Positions 52,618 through 61,485 are shown, counted from the first letter of the stretch. The stretch is DNA of 64,000 nucleotides from Mobilicoccus caccae (GCF_030161635.1 NZ_BSUO01000001.1:3453199-3517198), one strand, 5' to 3'. Notes: generated by a model not told the origin, from the letters alone. Translations and numbers: made by a program.

Positions 52618-53414
52618 TGACCACACCGTGCCGCGCGCCCGAGGCGACGTCCTCGGGCCGGTTGCGCCTGGCCGATGTCGACGTGTCGATCGGTCGCACG
52701 GTCATCGTCCACGGCGCCGACCTCGAGGCGCGTCCGGGCGAGGTGACCGTGCTCGTCGGGCCGAACGGCAGCGGCAAGTCGACGCTCCTGCGCAGCATCT
52801 TCCGTGCGTGCCGGGCGGAGGGTGTCATGACGCTCGACGACCTCGACCTCACGCGTCTCGGGCGCCGTGACCTGGCGCGGCGTCTCACCGCTCTCACTCA
52901 GGAGCAGATGCCCGCCGCCGGCCCCACGGTTCGGGAGGTCGTCGGCCTGGGACGGATGGTGCACCTCGGGGACTTCTCGCGTCCAGGCGCGCGCGACCGC
53001 GAGATCGTCGAGGAGAGCATGCGCGCCACCGAGGTCGATCACCTCGCGGACCGGGACTGCGCATCGCTCTCCGGCGGCGAGCGTCAGCGCACGCATGTGG
53101 CGCGGGCCCTGGCCCAGCGCACCGGGGTCGTCGTCATGGACGAGCCGACCAACCACCTCGACATCCACCACCAGGTGCGACTCCTGGAACTGCTGCGGGC
53201 GTCGGCGGAGGACGGGCACACGGTGCTCGTCGCCCTCCACGACCTCACCCTCGCCGCGGTCTGGGCCGACCACGTCGTCATGATGCGGGCCGGACGCGTG
53301 CTGCGCCACGGCCCGCCGCGGGAGGTACTCACCCCCGAGCACGTCCGCGACTGCTTCGGCGTGAACACCACCTGGGTCCACGTGGCCGGACGGGACCGGC
53401 TCGTCGTCGTGTGA
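52614..53414 (+). CDS. FecE/FepC-type ABC ATPase
   Basis: 266 residues; ATG 52614 overlaps the permease stop (ATGA). Walker A is LVGPNGSGKSTLLRSI, Q-loop ALTQEQ, signature SLSGGERQRTHVARAL, Walker B VVVMDEPTNHLDIHHQ and H-loop LVALHDLTLAAVWADHV, all intact. It belongs to the iron/cobalamin chelate importer ATPase group. It is the last gene of the operon; a hairpin follows at 53433. The C-terminal part (LTPEHVRDCFGVNTTWV) is typical for FepC-like proteins. Confidence 0.92.
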   Translation: MMTTPCRAPEATSSGRLRLADVDVSIGRTVIVHGADLEARPGEVTVLVGPNGSGKSTLLRSIFRACRAEGVMTLDDLDLTRLGRRDLARRLTALTQEQMPAAGPTVREVVGLGRMVHLGDFSRPGARDREIVEESMRATEVDHLADRDCASLSGGERQRTHVARALAQRTGVVVMDEPTNHLDIHHQVRLLELLRASAEDGHTVLVALHDLTLAAVWADHVVMMRAGRVLRHGPPREVLTPEHVRDCFGVNTTWVHVAGRDRLVVV

Positions 53415-53432
53415 GGCCGGTCCCGACGTCGG

Positions 53433-53457
53433 CCTCGCCGAAACGCCCTCGGCGAGG
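53433..53457. terminator. Hairpin between the two convergent metal operons
   Basis: A 9-bp perfect stem, CCTCGCCGA with TCGGCGAGG, has a 7-base loop. It lies 18 bases after the ATPase stop and 20 bases before the stop of the CysO-like gene on the opposite strand. It can terminate both operons. Confidence 0.65.
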
Positions 53458-53477
53458 AATACGTCCCGTCTCTGGGC

Positions 53478-53789
53478 TCACCCGCCTGCGACGGCGCTCA
53501 TGACCCGGATCTCATCGCCTGGAGAGACCGCCGTGGCGAGACCGCCGGACCTGCGCACGTTCGTGCCGCCGACGAACAGTTGGACGAACGGCATCGGCTC
53601 CCCGGCCGGGGTGGCGATCGCGTCGCGGAACCCGGGGTGATGCCGGTCGACAGCGAGCAGCGCCGTCTCGAGCGTGGCGCCCTCGGCCGTCACCTCCTCC
53701 GGGACGGCGAGGGTGACACGGCCCACGCCGGCGGTGAGACGGCGCAGCGGCGTGGGGACGACGACGTGGACGGGCTTCTCGGACGACAT
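53478..53789 (-). CDS. CysO/MoaD/ThiS-like sulfur-carrier protein
   Basis: 103 residues from ATG 53789. It is a beta-grasp ubiquitin-like protein: PVHVVVPTPLRRLTAGVG at the start, FVQLFVGGTNVRRSGGLATA in the middle, and the C-terminus PGDEIRVMSAVAGG. The VRxSGGLATA and final AVAGG match Mycobacterium CysO closely in pattern; the terminal Gly-Gly is already exposed, so no JAMM protease is needed. It would be C-terminally adenylated and thiocarboxylated by the E1 protein encoded upstream in the same operon (104-base gap). CysM and Mec homologues, its usual partners, are absent here. That suggests use in another thiolation. Confidence 0.87.
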   Translation of the reverse strand: MSSEKPVHVVVPTPLRRLTAGVGRVTLAVPEEVTAEGATLETALLAVDRHHPGFRDAIATPAGEPMPFVQLFVGGTNVRRSGGLATAVSPGDEIRVMSAVAGG

Positions 53790-53892
53790 GGGGTCTCCTC
53801 GGGGGGACGGGATCAGGATGCAAAGGGACGGGCAGGAGCGGGACGAGCCATCGGAGGCTCGGGCGTGGGCCGGAACCCGCAGGAGGGGACGG

Positions 53893-56800
53893 TCACGGCA
53901 TCGGCGAGGTGCCGAGCCCGGCCGCCTGCCACGCGAGGATGCCGCCGCCCAGGTCACGGACGTCGTCGCGCCCCACAGCCGTGAGCGCCCCGACGGCCTG
54001 GGCCGAGCGGCGTCCGCTCTGGCAGTGCACGACGACCGGCCCGTCGGGCAGCGGATCGATCCCGGACTCGAGGTCGGTGATGAGGTCGTCCAGCGGCACC
54101 CATCGCGCGCCGGGTATGGCGGCGACGGCCCGCTCCGGCGCGGTCCGCACGTCGACGAGCGGGATTCCTTCGTCGAGCAGACGTGCGGCCTCCTCGGGGG
54201 TGACCAGTCGCCCGTCGCCGCCCGAGGTGGCGCACACGCCTGCGGCCACCTCGACGAGTGCGGTCACCCGCTTCCGCGGCATGGGATCGACCGGCACCTC
54301 CGTGAGGATCCCCTCGGCGGCGTCGTAGGCGACGAGACGCCCGAGCAGCGTCCGGCCCACGCCGGTGACGAGCTTGACGACCTCCATCGCCATCATCGTG
54401 CCGATCGTGCCGCACATCGCCCCGAGCACCCCGCCCTCGGCACACGACGGGCTGAGCTCGGGCGGCGGCGCCTCCGGGTAGAGGTCGCGGTATCCGACGC
54501 CCTCCCCGGCCGGCGGGGCCGACCAGAAGACCGACACCTGCCCCTCGAAGCGCAGCACCGATCCCCAGACGCACGGCACGCCGGTGATCTCGCAGGCGTC
54601 CGAGACGAGGTAGCGGGTCGAGAAGTTGTCCGATCCGTCGACGACGACGTCGTGCGCCCGGACGAGGGCGAGGGCGTTCTCGACGGTGATCCGCTCGGCG
54701 AGGGTCTCCACGCACGTCAGCGGTGCGTGGTCGGCGAGAGCGGCGCGGGCACTGTCGACCTTCGGCGTGCCGAGGGCGGAGGAGGTGTGGATCACCTGAC
54801 GTTGCAGGTTGCTGCGGTCGACGAGGTCGTCGTCGAGGAGGGTGATCCGCCCGATGCCGGCCGCGGCGAGGTACAGCAGGATCGGCGATCCGAGTCCCCC
54901 GGCGCCCACGACGAGCACCGACGCGGCGCGCAGCCGCCGCTGTCCCTCCTCCCCGAGTTCGGGAACGAGCAGGTGGCGGGCGTAGTAGGCGGTCTCCTCC
55001 GCGTCGAGCGGGGGCCCCGGCTCGACGAGGGGCGGGAGTGGGATGGACGTCATGCGTGGGGCCTCCTCCGGTGGTGACGACGCGGGAGCGCCGAGGGGGT
55101 CGGTGATGAAGTCGAGTGCGCGACACCAGAAGTCGATCCAGTTGCTGCGGTGGGTGAAGCCGTGTCCCTCGTCGTCGTAGACCACGAGGCAGTGCGGCAG
55201 GCCCCGCTCGGCGAGGCGATCGGCGAGCCGGTGGGCGTGGTCGAGCCGCACCCGGGGGTCGTGCCGCCCCTGAGCGAGGAGGACGGGGACGTCGAGGTCG
55301 TCCAGGCGCGTGATCGGCGAGGCACGCCGGAGCAGCTCGGCGTCGTGATCGGGGTGTCCGACGCGGCGGTGCAGGAGCCCGCGCAGCGGTCCCCAGTAGT
55401 CGGGGATCGTGTCGAGGAGATGGGGCAGATCGGTCGGCGCCATGGCGGCGACGACGCACCGCGCGAGCCGGGGCCGACGCACCCCCGCCATGAGCGCCGC
55501 GTACCCGCCGTAGCTGCCGCCGACGACGGCGACCCGCCCGGCATCGGCGAGACCCGCGGCGCACACGTGGGCCACGGCGTCGTCGAGGTCGTCCGACATC
55601 GCGAGACCCCACTGCCGGTCACCTGCGTTGAGGTGTGCCTTGCCCAGCCCGGCCGAGCCGCGGTAGTCGACCTGGAGGACGGCGAACCCGGCCGTGGCGA
55701 ACCACTGCGCGATCGGGTCGAAGCCCTGCACATCCCGCTCCCACGGCCCGCCGTGCACGAGGACGACGAGCGGGGACGGGCTACCGAAGGAACGCGTCGG
55801 GAGGGTGAGCCGGGTCGGCAGCCGCAGGCCGTCGCGAGCAGTGACCTCGAGTGTCGCGACCGTGCCGAGAGGCAGGTCCGCCGGCAGCGGGAGGTGGTCG
55901 CCGAGGACCGTGAAAGCGCCGGTCACCGTGTCGTGGATCGCGCTGTACGGCGATCCGTGCCCACCGTCGACGTGCACGGTCCACAGGCGGTCGCTCCGGT
56001 CACGCCGTTCGATGTCGAGGACGGCATCACCGGTGTGGGCGCGCAGACCGGCCAGCAGCCGGGCGAAGTCGTCGTCGAGCGGCGTGATCCGCTGGGCCGT
56101 GCGGCCGTGGACGACGGCGACGGGCCTGCGGCTCTGCGGGTCCTCGAGCACGTCGACGATGTCGGACCCGCCCGGGTGGGCGAGGACGCGTGGCTCACCG
56201 AGTCCTGTCGCGGTGAGGGGGATCTCGACGAGGGCCGAGGTGTCCCGGCCGCGGGAGTCGATCATCCGGAGCGTCTCGCCGCCGTCACCCTCCCCGTTTG
56301 CGGATCCACCGGCGATCGTCAGGGGGTAGGTCGTCGCCGTCTCCTCCCCCGGGATGTCGATCTCGGCGACGCGGCGTCCGTCGGGATCCGTCACCCGGAC
56401 GGTCGCGGACCCGTCGTCGTGCGTCGTCACCCCGCCGCGCGGACGCCCCCGCTCGTCGAGCAGCCACGTGTCGTGGCCGGGGTTGTCGGCGAGACGTGCG
56501 AACTCCCGTGTGCGCAGGTCGAGCTCGACGAGATCGTGGTAGCGCGGATCGCGGTCGTTGAGGGTGAGGATGACGTGATGGGGGCGACGCCGGTCGTGGC
56601 GGACGAGGCGGCACTGCACGCCCTCGGGGGTGAGGTAGCCCGGTCGGTGCACCGTGTCGGCATCCCGCGGGGTGAGGGCGAGCCGGTGGTTCTCCTCCCC
56701 GGTGTCGTCGTGCAGGGACAACACGGTGGCGTCGTCGTGGAGGAAGACGTACCCGCGCAGGCTCCCTCCCGCGAGGAGCACGCGGGGCTCACCCACGGGG

Positions 56801-57036
56801 CTGCCGTCGGAAAGGGCCTGGACCAGCAGCGTCGGGCCGTCGGCGTCGCCGGAGCACCAACCGAGGCGCCGCCCGTCCCCGGAGACGGTCACGGCCGTGT
56901 GGTCGGCGTCGGCGAGCAACGCGATGCGGTCGCGGTGCCGCTCGGGGACCTCGGAGAGGTCGAATCGGTCGGCGGAGACGAACGACACGGACGACGTGGC
57001 CGGTGCGGAGGTCGGGGGTGTGGGGGCGGAGGTCAC
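53893..57036 (-). CDS. S9 prolyl oligopeptidase fused to MoeZ-like E1 and rhodanese
   Basis: One open frame of 1,047 residues from GTG 57036, with GAAGGAG upstream. Residues 25-400 are an S9 beta-propeller; the hydrolase domain has Ser in VVGGSYGGYAALMAG (about 505), Asp in LLAQGRHDPRV (about 591) and His in YDDEGHGF (about 624). Residues 662-960 are a ThiF/MoeB adenylation domain (VVGAGGLGS, RSNLQRQVIH, PSCAEGGVLGAMCG). Residues 970-1047 are rhodanese with VVHCQSGRRSAQA as the active loop. An internal ATG at 55053 with GGAGGAGG before it could also start the E1 part alone. Start and stop overlap the MATE gene (GTGA), so expression is coupled. Confidence 0.8.
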   Translation of the reverse strand: MTSAPTPPTSAPATSSVSFVSADRFDLSEVPERHRDRIALLADADHTAVTVSGDGRRLGWCSGDADGPTLLVQALSDGSPVGEPRVLLAGGSLRGYVFLHDDATVLSLHDDTGEENHRLALTPRDADTVHRPGYLTPEGVQCRLVRHDRRRPHHVILTLNDRDPRYHDLVELDLRTREFARLADNPGHDTWLLDERGRPRGGVTTHDDGSATVRVTDPDGRRVAEIDIPGEETATTYPLTIAGGSANGEGDGGETLRMIDSRGRDTSALVEIPLTATGLGEPRVLAHPGGSDIVDVLEDPQSRRPVAVVHGRTAQRITPLDDDFARLLAGLRAHTGDAVLDIERRDRSDRLWTVHVDGGHGSPYSAIHDTVTGAFTVLGDHLPLPADLPLGTVATLEVTARDGLRLPTRLTLPTRSFGSPSPLVVLVHGGPWERDVQGFDPIAQWFATAGFAVLQVDYRGSAGLGKAHLNAGDRQWGLAMSDDLDDAVAHVCAAGLADAGRVAVVGGSYGGYAALMAGVRRPRLARCVVAAMAPTDLPHLLDTIPDYWGPLRGLLHRRVGHPDHDAELLRRASPITRLDDLDVPVLLAQGRHDPRVRLDHAHRLADRLAERGLPHCLVVYDDEGHGFTHRSNWIDFWCRALDFITDPLGAPASSPPEEAPRMTSIPLPPLVEPGPPLDAEETAYYARHLLVPELGEEGQRRLRAASVLVVGAGGLGSPILLYLAAAGIGRITLLDDDLVDRSNLQRQVIHTSSALGTPKVDSARAALADHAPLTCVETLAERITVENALALVRAHDVVVDGSDNFSTRYLVSDACEITGVPCVWGSVLRFEGQVSVFWSAPPAGEGVGYRDLYPEAPPPELSPSCAEGGVLGAMCGTIGTMMAMEVVKLVTGVGRTLLGRLVAYDAAEGILTEVPVDPMPRKRVTALVEVAAGVCATSGGDGRLVTPEEAARLLDEGIPLVDVRTAPERAVAAIPGARWVPLDDLITDLESGIDPLPDGPVVVHCQSGRRSAQAVGALTAVGRDDVRDLGGGILAWQAAGLGTSPMP

Positions 57037-58399
57037 GCGGTCTCCTTCAGGTGGCGGCGGACGCGGGTGCGTGCCCGGACGAGGCCGATGGCGGCGACCG
57101 TGCACCAGAAGACGAGGTGGTCGACGAAGACGCCGGTCAGGTGGATCTGCAGGTGTCGGACGAGCAGCAGTCCGAGGGGAGGAACACGACGTACTCGGCG
57201 ACGAGCGAGGCCACCATCGGTGTCCGCGTGTCCTTGAGGGATCGGAGCACGGCGTTGTTGACGACGACGACGGCCATGAGCAGGCCCTGGGCCGCCGCGA
57301 GCCACACGACGCCGCGGGCGAGGTCGGCGATCGCGGAGGTCGAGAGCACTCCGATGAGCGGCGGCACGACGAACGGGACGACGAGGAGCCCGACGACCGC
57401 CGCCAGGAGCGTGACCGTGAGCGTCTGCCGGATGACGGCACCGAAGGCGGCCCGATCCCCGGCTCCGACCGCGCGGGCGAGGAGGGTCGTCGCGGCGGCG
57501 CCGAAGCCCATCATCACGGTCCACAACACGTTGCCGGTCGTGATCTCGAGGAACCGGGAGGCGGCGAGGTGGTCCGGTGGGGAGGTGCTGAGGAGGAACG
57601 TCACGACGACTCCCGCACCCGCGCTGGCCGTGGCGAGGACCGCCTCGGGCCAACCGAGGGAGAGGACCTCGCGGTGCAGCGGCCCGGGTCGGGAGAACAC
57701 GCAGCGCGGGGACGGCGGGGGCACGGCGGCGGCGGTGTCGGGCGCGGCCGTCGGATCGTGCGGGCGCAGGACGGCGCGTAGGAGCACGGCGGCCGAGGCG
57801 CACTGGCCGAGCACCGTGCCCATGCCGACGCCGAGCGGCCCGATGAGGGCCCGCAGCGCGAGGGAGGCCCCGATGTCGACCGCGGCACCGACGAGCGCCG
57901 ACACGAGCAGCATCCGCGTCGTGCCCAGCCCGGCGAGGCGTCCGCGCAGGGCGGCGGCGACGGCGGTGACCGGCACCGCCAGCACCGTGAGCCGCAGATA
58001 TGAGGCCGCGAATCCGGCGTCGATCGCCGTCCCGCCGACCGCGGCGAGCAGCGGGTGGGCCGCGAGCGCGACGACGACGCCGAGGGGGACGGCGACCCAC
58101 AGACCCAGGGAGAGGGCGGCCTCGGCGGCGGCACCGGCCCGGCGGGGGTCGCCCCGCCCGAGAGCGCGACCGGCGAGCACCTGGGCCGGCAGACCGACCC
58201 CGGAGACGAGCATCGTCACGACGAACAGGACCGTCGAGGACGCGACGACCGAGGCGAGGGTCCGGGCCGACACCCCGGCGAGGAGCAGCGCGTCGTTGGT
58301 CGAGACGAAGATCGCCACGAGCGAGGAGCCGATGATCGGAACCGCGATCCTGCGCAGTTCGCGGCGGATCTCGGCCGGGCGGGTCGCGGTCGTCGTCAC
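57033..58399 (-). pseudogene. MATE-family efflux transporter, one-base frameshift near C-terminus
   Basis: GTG 58399 overlaps the stop of the preceding gene. Twelve helices in two MatE halves: IAVPIIGSSLVAIFVSTNDA, VSGVGLPAQVLAGRALGRGD, RFLEITTGNVLWTVMMGFGA and LARAVGAGDRAAFGAVI are recognisable. At a G4 run on the plus strand (57176-57179) the frame shifts; one more base gives PLGLLLVRHLQIHLTGVFVD and a basic tail ending HLKETA. The stop (57033-57035) overlaps the start of the S9-E1 fusion. MATE proteins export small molecules with Na+ or H+; here the cargo would be the product of the operon. Confidence 0.75.
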
Positions 58400-59168
58400 G
58401 GGCGCTCCTCGGTGCCGGGGACGGCGGCAGGGACAGCGGCGAGGTCGCCGGCGGTCGCGGTGGCGTGGAGGTCGAGTTCGCGGACGAGACCCGCCGTGTC
58501 GACACCGAGGTCGGCGGCGAGAACGGACGGGTCGGTCTCGGGCGGCAGGCCGTGTTCGTCGAGGTGGCGCGTCCAGAGCTCGTCGGGGGTGAGTCCGCTC
58601 GTCAGACCGGCGGCGCGAGCCCGGGCGCGACGGCGGGCGGTCTCCATGAGTTCGTCGCGGAGACCGACGACGCGCAGGTGGTCCTCGAGGTGGTGAAGGG
58701 CGCCCTCCGCGCGACTGTCGAGCAGTGCCTGCAGCCTGACCTGCGTGGTGGCGAAGCGCACGAGGCCGCGTTCGTCGAGGTCGTGCTCCCGTGCCCACCC
58801 GGCGAGGGCGCCGGCGTCGAGGCCGAGGGCGTCCCGCATGGCCTGGAGTGCCTCCTCCGGGGCGGGGGTGGGCAGGTCCGGGGTGGCGGGGTCGGCGGCC
58901 GAGGCGCGCACGAGGCAGGCGCGCATCGTCTCCGGCCAGAGTCTGCGCAGCCTCAGCTCGGCGACGAGGTGCTCGTGCACCTCGCGGTCGGCGGCGCCAC
59001 GCGTCGAACCACGCCGCTGCTGCAGTGCCGTCCACTGCCGGGTCTGAGGCAGCGGGGCGGGTGTCGGGCGGTCCGGGTGCATCGGGTCGTGGGGGTGGGC
59101 CGGGGCGTCGAGGAGCTCGGGCAGGAGGCGCAGGGCCGGGGTGCGGTGTCCTTCTTCACGTTCTGCAT
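58396..59168 (-). pseudogene. Unknown helical protein, first gene of the Zur-like-box operon, early frameshift
   Basis: ATG 59168 has AAGGAG upstream and gives MQNVKKDTAP; at a four-base run (59138-59141) one extra base continues as PALRLLPELLDAPAHPHDP in the long frame, for about 257 residues. The protein is Ala/Leu/Arg/Glu-rich and helical, with blocks EVHEHLVAELRLRRLWPETM, REHDLDERGLVRFATTQVRL and HLDEHGLPPETDPSVLAADL. No Cys, metal or nucleotide motif stands out. The pattern loosely recalls peptide-modification accessory proteins, but I cannot name a family. The stop overlaps the MATE start (GTGA). The Fur-family box lies 62 bases upstream. Confidence 0.6.
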
Positions 59169-59229
59169 CACTGCTCCTTCTGCTCGGTTCATCACCCACT
59201 GCGGGTGACGCGCTCGACACTCCCAAAAA

Positions 59230-59251
59230 TGAGAACCATTGTCAATAGAAT
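59230..59251. promoter_or_regulatory. Second Fur-family (Zur-like) box, divergent promoters
   Basis: TGAGAACCATTGTCA (59230-59244) fits TGAnAAnnATTnTCA. On the minus strand TTGACA (59245-59240) is a consensus -35 for the unknown-MATE-S9/E1-CysO operon. On the plus strand TAGAAT (59246-59251) could be a -10 for the small ORF starting at 59315. The site resembles the one at 47005 in pattern and position relative to its operon. Confidence 0.6.
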
Positions 59252-59314
59252 CGCGGACCACCGCAGATCCGTACCGGCGAGCTGCCGACCGGCCCGACGA
59301 TCCCTGCCGCCCCC

Positions 59315-59586
59315 ATGGCACACGGCGACGCCTACCGGTGCGAAACCCGGCCCCCGTCACACCTGAATCGCCGTGAGTCGCGTCGTGATGGCCGGCCGGG
59401 GGTCGGCCGGCAGGGCAGGCGCCGCGGGACACCTCGGAAGTCCCCCTCGCGGGGCACGACGTGCCGGACGCCGACACGCGCCACCAGCTCGTCCGCCATC
59501 GGCGAGACCTACCGGCGGTCATCACCCTCACCCCGCGGATCGAGCACCACCTACGCGCAGCGGGATTCGACCTCCCCTACGGCTGA
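59315..59586 (+). pseudogene. Possible small protein (about 90 residues) sharing the IExHLRxAG C-terminus
   Basis: ATG 59315 reads MAHGDAYRCETRPPSHLNRR; with one extra G at the run 59398-59402 it continues through PLAGHDVPDADTRHQLVRHR and LPAVITLTPRIEHHLRAAGF to a stop at 59586. The last 15 residues IEHHLRAAGFDLPYG match the small ORF at 46765-46845. Without the correction only the last 41 residues from GTG 59461 are open. It is divergent from the minus-strand operon and may share its metal-box promoter. This call is tentative. Confidence 0.35.
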
Positions 59587-59662
59587 GGTCGGAGGCGTCC
59601 GGGACCGCTCGGCATCGGTCGAGAGGGTGGGAGAGGGCACGACATCCCGGGCGCCCTGACGG

Positions 59663-60208
59663 CTACCCCTCGGTCCGCTTGAGCTCGGCCTTCGGGTCCT
59701 CGACGTACTCGTCGGCGTCCTTGTCGACCGGCTTGATGCCCTCCGCCGCCGTCATCGCCTCGAAGCGAAGGAAGTCCACGGCGATGTCGTGGCGCAGCTG
59801 GAAGTCGGCGTTGGCCCGGAAGTCGCGCAGGTCCTGCCGCTCCTCCTCACCCATGTGGTCGGAGTTGGCGACGTCGGCGTCGGTGACGGCCTGCCACCAT
59901 TCCGACGACCCGACCTTCGCAGCGTCGGCGCGGCGCACCGCATCGCGGATCTTGTTGTGGTCCTTGATGGCGTCCTCGACCTCGCCGTCGACCGTGCCGT
60001 CGTCGGCGTCGGCAGCGCCCGTGCCCTTGGTGAGCAGCCGCGGGTAGAAGAAGCGCTCCTCGCCCTCGGCGTGGGTCTCGAGGAAGATCGCGAGGCGACG
60101 CCACAGCGCGGACAGTCCCTCGATGTCGTCCTTGGGCCACTCCTCCAACTGCGCGAAGAGGCGCCGCTGCTGGTCGTGCTGGTCGAGGATGATCTCCGTG
60201 ATGTCCAT
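59663..60208 (-). CDS. Hemerythrin HHE-domain protein
   Basis: 181 residues from ATG 60208. The metal-binding pattern is visible in order: DITEIILDQHDQQRRLFAQL, FLETHAEGEERFFYPRLL, IKDHNKIRDAVRRAD and VANSDHMGEEERQDLRDF, giving the H...HxxxE...H...HxxxE set of HHE cation-binding domains. The domain is followed by a 35-residue acidic and basic tail (VDKDADEYVEDPKAELKRTE). Such proteins bind a di-iron centre and respond to oxygen, NO or peroxide. It is a single cytoplasmic gene with a short gap to the AAA ATPase gene on the same strand. Confidence 0.88.
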   Translation of the reverse strand: MDITEIILDQHDQQRRLFAQLEEWPKDDIEGLSALWRRLAIFLETHAEGEERFFYPRLLTKGTGAADADDGTVDGEVEDAIKDHNKIRDAVRRADAAKVGSSEWWQAVTDADVANSDHMGEEERQDLRDFRANADFQLRHDIAVDFLRFEAMTAAEGIKPVDKDADEYVEDPKAELKRTEG

Positions 60209-60286
60209 ACCTCGACCCTAAGACGGACGATCGCTCCGTGCAGGGCGAGACGGACGCGCGCCCGAGGCTCTGCGCAGGCCTACGCC

Positions 60287-61485
60287 TCACGCGATCGAGC
60301 GCAGGTATCTCCCGAAGTGGGGAACGGTGAACGCGATGCGACCTCGTTCTCCGGAGTAGATGAGCCCCTTCTTGAGCAGACCGTCGCGTGCCGGGGACAG
60401 CGATTGCGGTTTGCGGTCGAGGTTCTTGGCGACATCGGAGGTCGCCACCGACTCCGACTCATCGAGTTCCTCTCCGGCGGCGAGGAGTTCGGCGGCGACA
60501 TCGGCCATCGCCCGCAAGTACTCCCGCTCGCCCGGGGTCGCGCGCTCGAAGCGCGAACCGAAGAAGCCGACGCCGAGCTCCTCCTCGGCCTCCGGGCCCG
60601 CGACCTCGACGTCGCGCGCCGTGATCGGAGACTGCGGCGCGGCATCCCACGTCACCTTGCCGTAGGCCTGGATGAAGTACGGATAGCCGCCCGTCGCCGC
60701 ATACATGGCCTCGAGCGCGTCCGGCGCCCACTCCGCATCCTCCTCGCGCGCCGGCGACTGCAGCGCATGCTCGGCTGCCGCACGATCGAGGCGGTCGATC
60801 CGGTTGTATCGGAACAATCGCTCGGAGTAGGACTTGCTCGCCGACAGCACCGCCGGAAGGTGCGGCAGGCCCGCGCCGACGACGATCACCGGCAGCCCGT
60901 TCTGACTGATCTCATGACAGGCCGCACACAGCGCCGACACGTCGTCCGGCCCGAGATCTTGCATCTCGTCGATGAAGATCGCCACGCCCTTGCCGACGTC
61001 CGCCGCCAAACCGCCGACGTCGGTGAGCAGTTCGACGAGGTCGATCTCGATGTCACCGGAGTCGGCCCGACCCGTCTGCGCCGGTGCGTCGATGCCCGGC
61101 TGCCACTTATCGCGGAGCTTGGCGTTGGCCGGCGCATCACGCAACGCGAACGCCTTGATGACGCCGAGCACCTGATCGACGTCCTCCTGCTGCGGGTGGC
61201 CCAGTTCGCGCACCGCGACGTGCAGCGCGGCACTCACCGGACGACGCAGACCCTGGTCGGGACGCGCCTCGAACTTGCCCGACCCCCAGCCCGCCCGGAC
61301 GGCAGTCGACCGCAGCGCGTTGAGCAGCACGGTCTTGCCGACGCCCCGCAGCCCCGTCAGCACGATCGACCGCTCCGGACGACCGCGCGCGATGCGTTCG
61401 AGGACGACCTCGAAGGTCCGCAACTGCTCGTCACGGCCGGCGAGCTCGGGGGACGCTGCCCGGCGCCGGGCGCGTAAGGGTTCAT
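60287..61485 (-). pseudogene. AAA ATP-binding protein (archaeal-type ATPase), frameshift at N-terminus
   Basis: ATG 61485 begins MNPYAPGAGQRPP; after one added base at the G5 run (61448-61452 on the plus strand) it continues ELAGRDEQLRTFEVVLERIA and the rest is uninterrupted for about 400 residues. Walker A is VLTGLRGVGKTVLLNALRS, Walker B is GVAIFIDEMQDLG, sensor-like SQNGLPVIVVGAGLPHLP follows, and a winged-helix C-terminal domain (SDVAKNLDRKPQSLSPARDG) ends the protein. This is a widespread actinobacterial orphan ATPase with ORC/Cdc6-like architecture; its role is not established. Confidence 0.75.

Noticed and set aside
53478..53789. MoaD for molybdopterin synthesis
   Set aside because: The VRxSGGLATA...AVAGG C-terminus fits CysO better and no other moa genes are nearby.
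57037..57441. Upstream extension of the S9-E1 fusion frame
   Set aside because: The frame is open but encodes Ser/Arg-rich antisense-like sequence over the MATE coding region; the GTG at 57036 has a ribosome site and a GTGA overlap.
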